Notes under the pieces: model-generated
The model's input: only the letters and a program-made list of their open reading frames with translations
Database searches by the model: none
What the model was told of the DNA's origin: nothing
Position numbers and translations under genes: made by a program
DNA from: an uncultured Oscillospiraceae bacterium
Lineage (GTDB): Bacteria; Bacillota; Clostridia; Oscillospirales; Oscillospiraceae
Length of the DNA stretch: 64,000 nucleotides
Assembly (NCBI GenBank): GCA_947626785.1
Contig: CANQTO010000005.1
Location: 1 to 64,000, forward strand
Direction of reading: 5' to 3'
Shown here: positions 7,974 through 16,581 of the stretch, piece by piece
Numbering within the stretch: position 1 is the stretch's first letter
How the letters are laid out: the number at the start of each line of letters is the position of its first letter

Positions 7974-8861
7974 ATGCAAAGCAAAATGGGCCTGTACGGC
8001 AGGCTCGCCCTCTTCGTCACCACCCTGATCTGGGGCACCTCCTTCGTCATTCTCAAGACCACGCTGGACAGCGTGGGGACCCTCTGGGTCCTGGCCATCC
8101 GCTTTTCCGTGGCGGCGGTGATCCTGGGCCTGGCCGCCGGGAAAAAGCTCCGGCAGATGGGAAAGCCCCTGGTCAAGGGCAGCGCCCTTATGGGCCTGTG
8201 CATCGCGGCGGCCTATATCTTCCAGACCTACGGCCTGGTCTACACCACGCCGGGGAAGAACTCCTTCCTGACGGCCACCTACTGCGTGCTGGTGCCCTTC
8301 ATGGCCTGGGGCGTGTACAAGCGCAAGCCCGGCGGGGCAAACGTCCTCGCCGCCTTCCTGTGCCTGGCGGGGATCGGCCTGGTGTCTCTGGGCGAGAGCC
8401 TGACCGATATCAACATCGGAGACATGCTGACCCTCTGCTGCGGCGTCTTCTACGGGATGCAGATCATCATCATGGAGCAGTACATCGGCCAGGGGGACGC
8501 CCTGTCCATCAGCGCCGTCCAGTTCGCCGCCGCGGCGGCCATCTGCTGGGCCGGGGCCCTGCTTTTTGAAGCGCCGCCTACGGCGGCCCCCGCCTCCGCC
8601 TGGCTCAGCATCGCCTACTTAAGCGTGATGTGTACCGCCGTGTGCTTCTTCCTCCAGGCCTGGGGGATGAAATATACCCCCTCTTCTACTGCCGCCATGA
8701 TCATGTCCCTGGAGTCCGTCTTCGGGGTGCTGATCTCCGTGCTGTTCTACCATGAGCAGGTGACGCCCAAGCTGCTGCTGGGCTTCGCGCTGATTTTTGT
8801 CGCAGTGCTCATCTCCGAGACGAAGCCCAAACTTCCCCGCAGGAGGCTGAAAACACCATGA
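7974..8861 (+). CDS. DMT-family (EamA) membrane transporter
   Basis: A ten-helix protein of two EamA repeats: the first has TLIWGTSFVILK and GLVYTTPGKNSFLTATYCVLVP, the second GVFYGMQIIIMEQY and YTPSSTAAMIMSLESVFGVL. The family exports amino acids, metabolites or drugs; the substrate here cannot be read from sequence. It starts 19 bases after pcrA, and its stop overlaps the fumarase alpha start (ATGA), so it is translationally coupled to the fumarase and malic enzyme genes. That context hints at a C4-acid or amino-acid related substrate, which is inference only. Confidence 0.88.
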   Translation: MQSKMGLYGRLALFVTTLIWGTSFVILKTTLDSVGTLWVLAIRFSVAAVILGLAAGKKLRQMGKPLVKGSALMGLCIAAAYIFQTYGLVYTTPGKNSFLTATYCVLVPFMAWGVYKRKPGGANVLAAFLCLAGIGLVSLGESLTDINIGDMLTLCCGVFYGMQIIIMEQYIGQGDALSISAVQFAAAAAICWAGALLFEAPPTAAPASAWLSIAYLSVMCTAVCFFLQAWGMKYTPSSTAAMIMSLESVFGVLISVLFYHEQVTPKLLLGFALIFVAVLISETKPKLPRRRLKTP

Positions 8862-9697
8862 GGATCATCCAGTCTGAAGAGATCAGCGCCGCTGTGGCGG
8901 CGCTCTGCGTCCGGGCCAACCGGCAGCTGCCGCCGGACGTGGTCCGGGCCATGGAGCGGGCGGCTCAGGAGGAGCCCTGGTCCCTGGCGAAGGACACGTT
9001 GAAAGTGCTCTGTGACAATCGGACCGCCGCTCTGGAGCACTGCCTGCCCGTCTGTCAGGACACGGGGATGGCCTGCGTCTTCGCCCAGGTGGGCCAGGAC
9101 GTACATATTGAGGGGGACTTCTCCGCCGCCGTGGACGAGGGCGTCCGCCGGGGCTACGAGGCGGGTTTCTTACGCAAGAGCGTGGTGGCCGATCCTCTCC
9201 GCCGGGGCAACACCGGGGACAATACCCCTGCCGCCCTGACCGTGGAGCTGGTGCCCGGCGACCGGCTTCGGCTGACCGTGGTGCCCAAGGGCTTCGGCAG
9301 CGAGAATATGAGCGCTCTGAAGATGCTCAAGCCCTCCGACGGCGTCCAGGGCGTGAAGGACTTCGTCCTCTCCACCGTGAAGGCCGCGGGCTCCAACCCC
9401 TGCCCGCCCATCGTGGTGGGCCTGGGCCTGGGCGGGACCTTTGACAAGGCGGCGCTGCTGGCAAAGCACGCCCTGCTCCGGCCCCTGGACCTGCCAAACC
9501 CCGACCCCTATTATGCCGCCCTGGAGCGGGAGCTGCTGGAGGAGATCAACGCCTTGGGCATCGGGCCCCAGGGCTTCGGCGGGCGCACCACCGCCCTGGC
9601 CGTCAAGATCGAGACCATGCCCACCCATGTGGCGGGCCTGCCCGCCGCCGTCAACATCAGCTGCCACGTGACCCGTCGGGCCAGCATCGAGCTGTGA
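8858..9697 (+). CDS. fumA: Fumarate hydratase class I, alpha subunit
   Basis: Large subunit of the oxygen-sensitive [4Fe-4S] two-subunit fumarase (TtdA/FumA N-terminal type), which interconverts fumarate and malate. Cluster and substrate motifs are visible: VCQDTGMACVF with the first Cys (about residue 65), RRGNTGDNTP, GFGSENMSALKML, and SNPCPPIVVGLGLGGTFDKA with another cluster Cys. Length (279) matches the split-subunit family. It overlaps the transporter gene by 4 bases and is followed 9 bases later by the beta subunit. L(+)-tartrate dehydratase is the main alternative in this family; the malic enzyme neighbour favours fumarase. Confidence 0.92.
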   Translation: MRIIQSEEISAAVAALCVRANRQLPPDVVRAMERAAQEEPWSLAKDTLKVLCDNRTAALEHCLPVCQDTGMACVFAQVGQDVHIEGDFSAAVDEGVRRGYEAGFLRKSVVADPLRRGNTGDNTPAALTVELVPGDRLRLTVVPKGFGSENMSALKMLKPSDGVQGVKDFVLSTVKAAGSNPCPPIVVGLGLGGTFDKAALLAKHALLRPLDLPNPDPYYAALERELLEEINALGIGPQGFGGRTTALAVKIETMPTHVAGLPAAVNISCHVTRRASIEL

Positions 9698-9706
9698 GGT
9701 GCCGCT

Positions 9707-10264
9707 ATGGAAGTGAAACTGACAAGTCCTGTCGATAAAAAGGACCTGGCCTCCCTCCGGGCCGGGGACCGGGTGCTGCTCTCCGGGCCGGTGTACACCG
9801 CCCGGGACGCCGCCCACAAGCGGCTGACGGAGCTGATCGCCCAGGGGAAAACTCTCCCCTTCTCCCTGCCTGGGAGCGTGATCTACTATGTGGGCCCCAC
9901 GCCGGAGGCCCCCGGCCAGATCATCGGCTCCGCCGGGCCCACCACCTCCGGGCGCATGGACGCCTACTCCCCCACGCTGCTGGACCTGGGCCAGCCGGTG
10001 ATGATCGGCAAGGGGAACCGGAGCCGGGAGGTCGTGGACGCCATCGTTCGCAACGGGGCGGTCTACCTGGCCGCCATGGGCGGCGCGGGGGCGCTGATGG
10101 GCGCCTGCGTCAAGTCGGTGGAGCTCCTGTGCTGGGAGGACCTGGGCTGTGAGGCCGTCCGCCGCCTGGAGGTGGAAGACATGCCCCTGACCGTTGCCAT
10201 CGACAGCCGGGGCGGGAACCTGTACGAGAGCGGCCCGGCCGCCTATTTAGAGAGTGTGAGGTAA
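9707..10264 (+). CDS. fumB: Fumarate hydratase class I, beta subunit
   Basis: Small subunit partner of the fumarase alpha protein (C-terminal FumA/TtdB domain). Typical motifs are GDRVLLSGPVYTARDAAHKR, which provides substrate-binding residues, GSAGPTTSGRMDAYSP, and MIGKGNRS. The size of 185 residues is normal for the separate beta subunit. GAGGTG lies at a normal distance before the ATG. With the malic enzyme 6 bases downstream, the cluster can take fumarate via malate to pyruvate plus CO2, or run in the reductive direction. Confidence 0.92.
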   Translation: MEVKLTSPVDKKDLASLRAGDRVLLSGPVYTARDAAHKRLTELIAQGKTLPFSLPGSVIYYVGPTPEAPGQIIGSAGPTTSGRMDAYSPTLLDLGQPVMIGKGNRSREVVDAIVRNGAVYLAAMGGAGALMGACVKSVELLCWEDLGCEAVRRLEVEDMPLTVAIDSRGGNLYESGPAAYLESVR

Positions 10265-10270
10265 ACGGAT

Positions 10271-11443
10271 ATGGATTACGCGCAGAAGTCTCTGGAGCTC
10301 CACTATCAGTTGAAGGGCAAGATCGAGGTGGTCTCCCGGGCGAAGGTGGACAGCCGGGAGGCCCTGAGCCTGGCCTATACGCCGGGCGTGGCCCAGCCCT
10401 GCCTGGAGATCCAGAAGGATATCAACAAGAGTTACGAGCTGACCCGCCGCTGGAACACTGTGGCCGTGGTCACCGACGGTACCGCCGTTCTGGGCCTGGG
10501 GGACATCGGCCCCGAGGCGGGCATGCCCGTCATGGAGGGCAAGTGCGTGCTCTTCAAGGAGTTCGGCGGGGTGGACGCCATCCCCCTTTGCATCCGCAGC
10601 AAGGACGTGGACAACATCGTCAACACCGTCGCCCTGCTGGCGGGCTCCTTCGGCGGAGTGAACCTGGAGGACATCTCCGCCCCCCGCTGTTTTGAGATTG
10701 AAGAGAAGCTGAAGGCCCGCTGTGACATTCCCGTCTTCCATGACGACCAGCATGGCACCGCCGTCATCGTCCTGGCCGCCCTGCGCAACGCCCTGCGGGT
10801 CACCAGTAAGCGGATGGAGCAGATCAAGGTGGTCACCTCCGGGGCCGGGGCCGCGGGCACCGCGGTGGTGAAGCTGCTGGCTAAGGCCGGGGTCCAAAAC
10901 CTCATCATGTGCGACCGGACCGGGGCCATCTACGCGGGCCGGGAGGGCCTGAACCCCGCCAAGGCGGAGATCGCCGCACAGACCAACCCCGACCGGGAGC
11001 AGGGCCAATTGAAGGACGTTCTCCAGGGCGCGGACGTGTTCATCGGTGTCTCCGCCCCCGGCGTCCTGACCGGGGACATGATCCGCACCATGGCCCGGGA
11101 CCCCATCATCTTCGCCTGCGCCAACCCCGTGCCGGAGATCCTGCCCGACGAGGCCAAGGCCGCCGGGGCCGCCGTGGTCTCCACCGGCCGGAGCGACTAT
11201 CCCAACCAGGTCAACAACGTCCTGGCCTTCCCCGGCATCTTCCGGGGCGCTCTGGACGCCCGGGCCAGCGACATCAACGACGAGATGAAGCTGGCCGCCG
11301 CCGGCGCTCTCTCCGGCCTGGTGACGGACGGGGAGCTCAGCGCGGACTACATCCTCCCCCTGGCCTTTGACAGCCGGGTGAAGGACGCGGTGGCAAAGGC
11401 CGTGTATGATGCGGCGGTAAAGACCGGCGTCGCGCGGATCTAA
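10271..11443 (+). CDS. Malic enzyme (oxaloacetate-decarboxylating malate dehydrogenase)
   Basis: Short bacterial-type malic enzyme of 390 residues converting malate to pyruvate, CO2 and NAD(P)H. Visible features are the catalytic Tyr in AYTPGVAQPC, KARCDIPVFHDDQHGTA with metal-binding Asp residues, and the Rossmann motif VTSGAGAAGTAVVKLL. It sits last in the exporter-fumarase-malic enzyme operon, followed by a strong terminator. Cofactor preference (NAD or NADP) is not clear from the motif. The NADPH and pyruvate made here would feed fermentation. The PTA-fused long form is excluded by length. Confidence 0.93.
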   Translation: MDYAQKSLELHYQLKGKIEVVSRAKVDSREALSLAYTPGVAQPCLEIQKDINKSYELTRRWNTVAVVTDGTAVLGLGDIGPEAGMPVMEGKCVLFKEFGGVDAIPLCIRSKDVDNIVNTVALLAGSFGGVNLEDISAPRCFEIEEKLKARCDIPVFHDDQHGTAVIVLAALRNALRVTSKRMEQIKVVTSGAGAAGTAVVKLLAKAGVQNLIMCDRTGAIYAGREGLNPAKAEIAAQTNPDREQGQLKDVLQGADVFIGVSAPGVLTGDMIRTMARDPIIFACANPVPEILPDEAKAAGAAVVSTGRSDYPNQVNNVLAFPGIFRGALDARASDINDEMKLAAAGALSGLVTDGELSADYILPLAFDSRVKDAVAKAVYDAAVKTGVARI

Positions 11444-11451
11444 ATTCTCAT

Positions 11452-11496
11452 AAACAATACGAAAACCCGCCGGATGGCGGGTTTTTCGTATTGTTT
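11452..11496. terminator. Bidirectional terminator between malic enzyme and phosphoesterase genes
   Basis: A long inverted repeat (arms AAACAATACGAAAACCCGCC and its complement, loop GGAT) contains A/T tracts on both outer sides. It can stop the plus-strand fumarase operon and the convergent minus-strand phosphoesterase gene. Confidence 0.85.
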
Positions 11497-11511
11497 CCTC
11501 TTGAAAATGTT

Positions 11512-12726
11512 TCAGGAGCCTTCGATCATGCTCTCCATATAGTCCAGCCAGAAGCTCCCCTCTCCCAGCTGCTTCCAGAGGGCCCAGCGGGGGTCGGCAA
11601 GGGCCGCCGCCTGGTCCAGCTCACCGGTAAAATACTGGCGGTTCAGCTCCACGGCAAACTCCAGCATCTGCGAAGCCTGCTCCTCCGGCAGCTCCAGGGC
11701 CTGCACGGTGGGCTCCAGCTTCACGCGGCTGCATCCGTCAAAGCGCTCCCGCGCCTCCCGCTGCAAGAGCGGCAGGCTCTCCGCCCGGTAGCTGACATTT
11801 CGCTCCCCGTCCAGCTCCACTAAGGCATAGCGCAGGGGCGTCAGGCTCAGGGCCTCGGTGCAGTAGTCGGTAAAGCCGTCCTCCTCCGAGGCGTGGAGGA
11901 TATGGGAGTGCCCGCTCAGGTTGGTGCGGACGCCGCCCGCCCGCAGGAGCTCCAGGACCTCCTTCCGGTTGCCGACCACGTAGTTCTTGTTCAAAAGAGC
12001 GTTCTGGGGCAGCAAATTTTGATGGGTCACTGAGATTACCTGGGCCCCCGCCTCTTCGGCGGCGCCCAGCTGCTCCCGGGCCCACTGAAGCGTCTCCTCC
12101 TTCAGCTTGCCCCCGGCCCCCGCTGCGTTGGCGTCCAAAAACAGCAGCCGCAGGTCCTCCGCCAACTCATAGACATAGCTGAAGGAACTCTCATCCGCCG
12201 CCAGGGCCCGGTCCGGGCCGAATTCGGCGCAGAGGTCCCGGAAATCGCCCTGGGAGATATTCGTCGTCTGGTAGGCAGTATCCCCCTCAAAGCGGCAGGC
12301 GAAGATAGCGCCGATATCGTGGTTACCGGGCAGCACCAGCACCGGGATCCCGCCCTCCTGGGCCCGGCGGAGCTTTTCCGTCAGGTCCAGCAGGCTCTCC
12401 CGCTCTCCGTTGAAGGTCAGATCCCCCGTGAGGACCAGGGCGTCCGGCTTCAGCTCCAGGACCCGGTCGATCAAGGCGTCCACCACCGTGTCCATATACT
12501 CCACCAGCTTTCCGTCGCCTCGCTCCACCGTCTGCGTGAAGAAGCTCCCGCCGTCGGTGAGCCGGGGCGAGAGGTAGTGCAGGTCTGTCGCCACGACCAG
12601 CCGCAGGGGCCGGCCGGCCCCGGCCGGGCCCGGCAGAGCTTTTGGCTGCTTCAGGGCCGCCAGGCAGCCCAGGGCCAGGACCAGGAACAGCGCCGCCAGC
12701 AGGCACAGCCAATTTCTCTTTTTCAT
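11512..12726 (-). CDS. Exported calcineurin-like metallophosphoesterase
   Basis: A predicted N-terminal signal anchor (about residues 3-24) is followed by a metallophosphoesterase core with the five expected metal motifs: ATDLHYLSP, GDLTFNGE, LPGNHDIG, SVTHQN and SGHSHI. The family hydrolyses phosphomonoesters or diesters with two metal ions; this clade is exported or surface-bound. The start at 12726 has GGAGGGAACT in front; the longer frame reaching 12747 lacks a ribosome site. It lies downstream of the rnf terminator and shares no operon. Substrate is unknown; a wall or lipid-linked phosphate is plausible. Confidence 0.87.
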   Translation of the reverse strand: MKKRNWLCLLAALFLVLALGCLAALKQPKALPGPAGAGRPLRLVVATDLHYLSPRLTDGGSFFTQTVERGDGKLVEYMDTVVDALIDRVLELKPDALVLTGDLTFNGERESLLDLTEKLRRAQEGGIPVLVLPGNHDIGAIFACRFEGDTAYQTTNISQGDFRDLCAEFGPDRALAADESSFSYVYELAEDLRLLFLDANAAGAGGKLKEETLQWAREQLGAAEEAGAQVISVTHQNLLPQNALLNKNYVVGNRKEVLELLRAGGVRTNLSGHSHILHASEEDGFTDYCTEALSLTPLRYALVELDGERNVSYRAESLPLLQREARERFDGCSRVKLEPTVQALELPEEQASQMLEFAVELNRQYFTGELDQAAALADPRWALWKQLGEGSFWLDYMESMIEGS

Positions 12727-12746
12727 AGTTCCCTCCGATGGAAACA

Positions 12747-12778
12747 CAAAACCGGCAATATGGATATTGCCGGTTTTG
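12747..12778 (-). terminator. Terminator of the rnf operon
   Basis: A perfect 14-base inverted repeat (CAAAACCGGCAATA arms, 4-base loop) lies 24 bases past the NusG-II gene. On the minus strand the right arm ends in TTTTG-TGTTT, giving a U-rich tail. Confidence 0.8.
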
Positions 12779-12801
12779 CGAACAAATTTGCGTGGGGCTG
12801 C

Positions 12802-13173
12802 TTAGCCGGAGATGATATCCACCGGCGCGTCCTCCCCTCCGGTCACAGTGACCGTCAGCTTATTGGGCAGGCAGGTGATCGTCTGGCCGTTCAGATGGAT
12901 CTTCCCCTGGCGGACGCAGAGCTTGTCCGGGCAGTTGGCGTCCCGGAGCCAGGCCTCCCCGCCGCCGATGACCAGGATGTTGCTGCCCCCGTTGAGCGGG
13001 TACTCACCGTCCGCCGTCAGGGAGTAGCGGGCCGTCTCCTGGCCGTTCACCTTCACGACCACCTCCGCGCCCGCGTCCTGCCCACGGATGAGCAGGACAT
13101 ACAGGCCGGCTGCCAGCAGCAGGAAGAACAGGATCAGGAGCAGATCGCCGCGCTTGACCTTCGCCGGTTTCAT
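12802..13173 (-). CDS. NusG domain II-containing membrane-anchored protein
   Basis: A 123-residue protein with one N-terminal membrane helix (about 9-28) and an exported NusG-II-type beta domain (about 35-123) containing DANCPDKLCVRQGKIHLNGQ and TCLPNKL, with the paired Cys residues usual for this family. The family is often encoded next to Rnf or ApbE genes, but its role is unknown. The ATG at 13173 overlaps the rnfA stop (TGATG); a TTG one codon earlier is less likely. It occupies the place where rnfB normally follows rnfA. Confidence 0.82.
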   Translation of the reverse strand: MKPAKVKRGDLLLILFFLLLAAGLYVLLIRGQDAGAEVVVKVNGQETARYSLTADGEYPLNGGSNILVIGGGEAWLRDANCPDKLCVRQGKIHLNGQTITCLPNKLTVTVTGGEDAPVDIISG

Positions 13174-13727
13174 CAAAAGGCCAGCAAGGCCATCGACAGG
13201 ATGCCCGCGGAGATCAGCATGATGGGCAGGCCCCGGAAGGAGGCGGGCACGTGGTGCTCATCGATCCGTTCCATCACGCCCGCCATCAGGAACAGGGCCA
13301 GCAGGAAGCCAAGGCCCGCACCCAGAGCGGTAGCCAGCGCCTCGGGATAGCTCAGAGCGGCCGTGTTGACGGCGGCGCCCAGGACCGCGCTGTTCAGGGC
13401 GATCAGGGGGGCGTAGGCCTTCAGAGGCTGGTGGAAGATCTTCGCCGCGGCTGCCCCAACCAGATAGACGATCAGGACGATGAGCAGCAGGAAGACCATG
13501 ATCTGGAGGTAGCCCAGGCGGTAGGCAGCCAGCACATAGGTCTGCACCGGCCAGAGCACCGCCACGGCCAGCAGCGTCACGGCGGTGACAGTCAGGCCCA
13601 AGCCCAGGATCTTCTCCCCCTTGCGGGAGAAGCCCAGGAACGGAGTGACGCCCAAGAACTGGGTCAGGGCATAGTTGTTGGCCAGAACGCCCGCCAGGAT
13701 AAGCAGTATCAGAGCTTTAAAGTCCAT
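13173..13727 (-). CDS. rnfA: Rnf complex membrane subunit A
   Basis: A six-helix integral membrane protein of 184 residues with the conserved N-terminal half LANNYALTQFLGVTPFLG and the C-terminal ERIDEHHVPASFRGLPI loop. RnfA and RnfE form the pseudo-symmetrical core that passes electrons across the membrane in the ion-pumping ferredoxin:NAD oxidoreductase. AAGGAGG precedes the ATG; rnfE ends 12 bases upstream. Assignment to Rnf rather than Nqr follows from the rnfC and rnfD neighbours. Confidence 0.95.
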   Translation of the reverse strand: MDFKALILLILAGVLANNYALTQFLGVTPFLGFSRKGEKILGLGLTVTAVTLLAVAVLWPVQTYVLAAYRLGYLQIMVFLLLIVLIVYLVGAAAAKIFHQPLKAYAPLIALNSAVLGAAVNTAALSYPEALATALGAGLGFLLALFLMAGVMERIDEHHVPASFRGLPIMLISAGILSMALLAF

Positions 13728-13739
13728 GGTTCAGCCTCC

Positions 13740-14372
13740 TTATTCTTCCGGGTCCTCGCCCAGGCCGGCAACCTCACAGGCGGCGCCCTTGGGCTCCGCC
13801 TTGGCCGGGCAGAGCTTGTTCAGCACGGCCAGCACGAAGGCAAAGACCACAAATCCGCCCGGGGCCTGGGCCAGCAGGGGCACGGTGTAGTTTTTCAGCG
13901 CGGCCACCGGGATCCCGGCAAAGCTTGCGCTGCCGAAGAGCTCCCGCACCGCCGCCATGACCACCACAGCAGCGGTGAAGATCAGCCCCGCGCTGACGGC
14001 TCCGCCCAGAGCGGCCCCCAGGCCGCCCTCGTCCGTCTCCTCCGCCTCATGGAAGAGCAGCAGGCTCACGGCCAGGACCGCCAGGTACACGCCCATCATG
14101 GGATAGACGGAGGGCAGAAAGGCGTTCATCAGCATCTGGACAGCGGACACAAAGCAGGAGATGACCACCAGCTTTGCAAGCACGCTCCCGCCCAGGATCC
14201 CCCGCAGGAGCCAGAGGACCAGGTTGGACAGCAGCATCACCAGCAGGGCGGCCACGCCGACGGCCAGAGCGGAGAGGACGTTGGCCGACAGGGCCATGGC
14301 CGGGCAGGCGCCCAGGAACAGCAGCAGCACCGGTTTCCGGGTCAGAGCGGCGCTGAGAGAATTATCACGCAT
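13740..14372 (-). CDS. rnfE: Rnf complex membrane subunit E
   Basis: RnfE homologue of 210 residues with six membrane helices, starting MRDNSLSAALTRKPVLLLFLG, and the characteristic GLGAALGGAVSAGLIFTAA and FGSASFAGIPVAALKNYTVP-type segments. The start at 14372 is set by GGGAGGGG seven bases upstream; it overlaps the end of rnfG by 8 bases. Together with RnfA it builds the electron-transfer membrane core. The C-terminal tail is acidic and variable, as usual. Confidence 0.94.
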   Translation of the reverse strand: MRDNSLSAALTRKPVLLLFLGACPAMALSANVLSALAVGVAALLVMLLSNLVLWLLRGILGGSVLAKLVVISCFVSAVQMLMNAFLPSVYPMMGVYLAVLAVSLLLFHEAEETDEGGLGAALGGAVSAGLIFTAAVVVMAAVRELFGSASFAGIPVAALKNYTVPLLAQAPGGFVVFAFVLAVLNKLCPAKAEPKGAACEVAGLGEDPEE

Positions 14373-15654
14373 TGCTTTCCCCTCCCGCAGTTTTATCGAT
14401 TTGGTCAAAGGCCTGGAAGATGTCCGCGATACCGGTCTTCACGCCGTCGGTGCTGAAGGTAGCGCCGGTGATCAGCGCCTCGTCGCCGGTGAAGCTTCCG
14501 GCAGTCAGGCCCTCGAAGCCGGCCTTGTAGGAGTCTTCCTCCAGCTCATAGGCGTCGAAGTACTCGGAGAAGAAGATGAACTCGTCCGCGTTCATAGCCA
14601 CAATCGCGCCGCTTTCATCCAGCACCGCATAGATCTCCATAGGCATATTGTTGTAGCCGTAGGGCTTGGCGGTAAAGGCGTACTGCACGCCGTCGGCAGA
14701 CTCCACCAGGTACGCGCCGGTGACGGAGTTGAAGACAGGCTCCAGGGACAGAGGTGTCGCCGTCGCGTCCTCGGGCAGGAGCCTCTTGAGCTTCCGCTCC
14801 GGCTCCGTGGCCGGGCTCAGGTCAGAGGCCGCGGCCTTGGCCTCCTGGACCAGGGCGTCCACAGAGGCGGCGTCCACCGCGTTGCCCTCCGTATCGTAGA
14901 CCAGCACGCCGCCGGCGGCGTTGCAGATCACCAGATAGCTGGCGCTGCCGTCGGAGCCGATGAAGGCGTAGCCGGTGCCGTTGAGGGCCTTCATGACCTT
15001 CTGGAAGGAGCCGGAGGCTTCCAGCTCCTCATATTGGAGGATACCGGCGGGATTGACGATACCGGGATAGACGCCGGGCAGCAGTTCCTCCAGGATCTGG
15101 GAGTCGTCCTTGACGCCCTCGCTGATGAGCCCCTGGCTGACCAGGACGCCCAGGCCGTCGCTGACGGCGTTCTTGAAGGCGGAGGAGGAGTAGGTGATGC
15201 CCGCCACCAGGTTCACCCCGGCCAGAGCGGAATCCTGCCCGATGTAGGTCTGGGGATAGTCCTCGCCGAAGTCCTTGGTCTCCGGATAGTTGGTCATCTC
15301 CACCGCGGAGATTTTGCCCTCCGCGTCCACGGCCAGGGTGAACTCGATGGGTTCGCCGGTGTAGCCCTGGGTGGTGGAGAGCTGGAGCACGAAGCCCAGC
15401 CCGGAGGTCTCGGTATAGACGCCCTTGACGGTCTCCGGCACCTCGGTCAGGGTGTCGTTCTCCCCGCCGTAGAGCTGCTCAAAACCGGCGGCGTCGGGCA
15501 TGACGCCCAGCAGCGCCTCAAACTGCTGGCTGGCCCCGTTGCTCTCGATGATGGGGGCCGTAAAGCCGTTGATCCCGGCGAGCAGCAGGAAGGCGAGCAC
15601 GATCAGTACGGCCAGCGCCGCGGCGGCAAGGCCTTTATTCTGTTTCCTTTCCAT
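14365..15654 (-). CDS. rnfG: Rnf subunit G, enlarged with two FMN-binding-like domains
   Basis: RnfG carries covalent FMN on the outer membrane face. One membrane helix (about 8-30) precedes two FMN_bind-like regions. The C-terminal one has the flavinylation-type motif ITGATFST (395-402, probable FMN on Thr399). The first (about 70-175) has a weaker match, AGITYSSSAF (151-160). A middle segment (about 225-260) may be a degenerate third copy. The protein is 429 residues, about twice the usual 190-220. The neighbouring apbE gene supplies the FMN transferase. The C-terminal copy is the better candidate for the working site. Confidence 0.88.
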   Translation of the reverse strand: MERKQNKGLAAAALAVLIVLAFLLLAGINGFTAPIIESNGASQQFEALLGVMPDAAGFEQLYGGENDTLTEVPETVKGVYTETSGLGFVLQLSTTQGYTGEPIEFTLAVDAEGKISAVEMTNYPETKDFGEDYPQTYIGQDSALAGVNLVAGITYSSSAFKNAVSDGLGVLVSQGLISEGVKDDSQILEELLPGVYPGIVNPAGILQYEELEASGSFQKVMKALNGTGYAFIGSDGSASYLVICNAAGGVLVYDTEGNAVDAASVDALVQEAKAAASDLSPATEPERKLKRLLPEDATATPLSLEPVFNSVTGAYLVESADGVQYAFTAKPYGYNNMPMEIYAVLDESGAIVAMNADEFIFFSEYFDAYELEEDSYKAGFEGLTAGSFTGDEALITGATFSTDGVKTGIADIFQAFDQIDKTAGGESNA

Positions 15655-15657
15655 ATC

Positions 15658-16581
15658 TCAACCTCCCAAGGGTTTTCTGGCGGTCCACTTCTCCAGGTAG
15701 GGCGACAGGATGTTCATGATCAGGATGGAGAAGGACACGCCCTCCGGATAGCGGCAGAACCAGCGGATGATAAAGGTGATCAGGCCGCAGCCCACAGCGA
15801 AGAGCATCCGGCCATGGGCGTTGATGGGCGTGGTCACATAGTCGGTCGCCATGAAGATGGCGCCCAAGAACAGGCCGCCGGCCAGGATCTCATACAGGGC
15901 CAGCACCACATCGCCGGAGGCGATGAAGCAGCAGACAAAGACGGTCCCGATGAAGATGGCAGGCACGTACCACTTGATGACCTTCCGGACCACCAGGTAC
16001 ACATAGCCCAGCAGCAGAGCCAGGGCGCAGGTCTCGCCCACAGCGCCCCCGCACAGGCCGATGAACATCTCCCAGAGGCTGGGCAGCTGGTCGCTGACCC
16101 CGGCGGGGAGCAGTTCCAGGGGCGTTGCCCCGGTAGCCAGTTCCGCTCCGGCGGGCATGGCGCCTCCGGCCACGGCGGAGAAGGCCAGCAGCATGAACAC
16201 GCGGCCGGCAATGGCGGGGTTGGCAAAATTGTGCCCCAGGCCGCCGAACAGGCACTTGACCACGATGATGGCGAACACGGAGCCCACCGCGCACTGCCAC
16301 AGGGGCACGTTGGTGCTCAGGTTCAGGCCCAGCAGCAGGCCCGTGACGATGGCGCTGCAGTCGCCCACCGTCTGGGGCTTATGTACCAGCACATTGAACA
16401 GCGCCTCGGCCGCCACCGCGCTGACGACGCAGACAGCCAGCACCGCCAGGGCCTTCATGCCGAAGATCACAACGGCGGCGACGGAGGCGGGGAGCAGAGC
16501 AATGATCACATCCAGCATGATCCGGCGCGAGGATGCGCCGCTGTGGATATGAGGAGAGGATGTAGAGATCAGCTGTTCCAT
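15658..16581 (-). CDS. rnfD: Rnf complex membrane subunit D
   Basis: A multi-helix membrane protein of 307 residues that carries a covalently bound FMN. Typical elements are the N-terminal SPHIHSGASSRRIMLDVIIALLP-type start, GGLGHNFANPAIAGRVF in the middle, and FMATDYVTTP near residue 235, where the Thr after the Asp-Tyr-Val segment is the expected flavin attachment region. GGAGG precedes the ATG and rnfC ends directly upstream. It contributes to the sodium- or proton-translocating part of Rnf. Confidence 0.95.
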   Translation of the reverse strand: MEQLISTSSPHIHSGASSRRIMLDVIIALLPASVAAVVIFGMKALAVLAVCVVSAVAAEALFNVLVHKPQTVGDCSAIVTGLLLGLNLSTNVPLWQCAVGSVFAIIVVKCLFGGLGHNFANPAIAGRVFMLLAFSAVAGGAMPAGAELATGATPLELLPAGVSDQLPSLWEMFIGLCGGAVGETCALALLLGYVYLVVRKVIKWYVPAIFIGTVFVCCFIASGDVVLALYEILAGGLFLGAIFMATDYVTTPINAHGRMLFAVGCGLITFIIRWFCRYPEGVSFSILIMNILSPYLEKWTARKPLGG

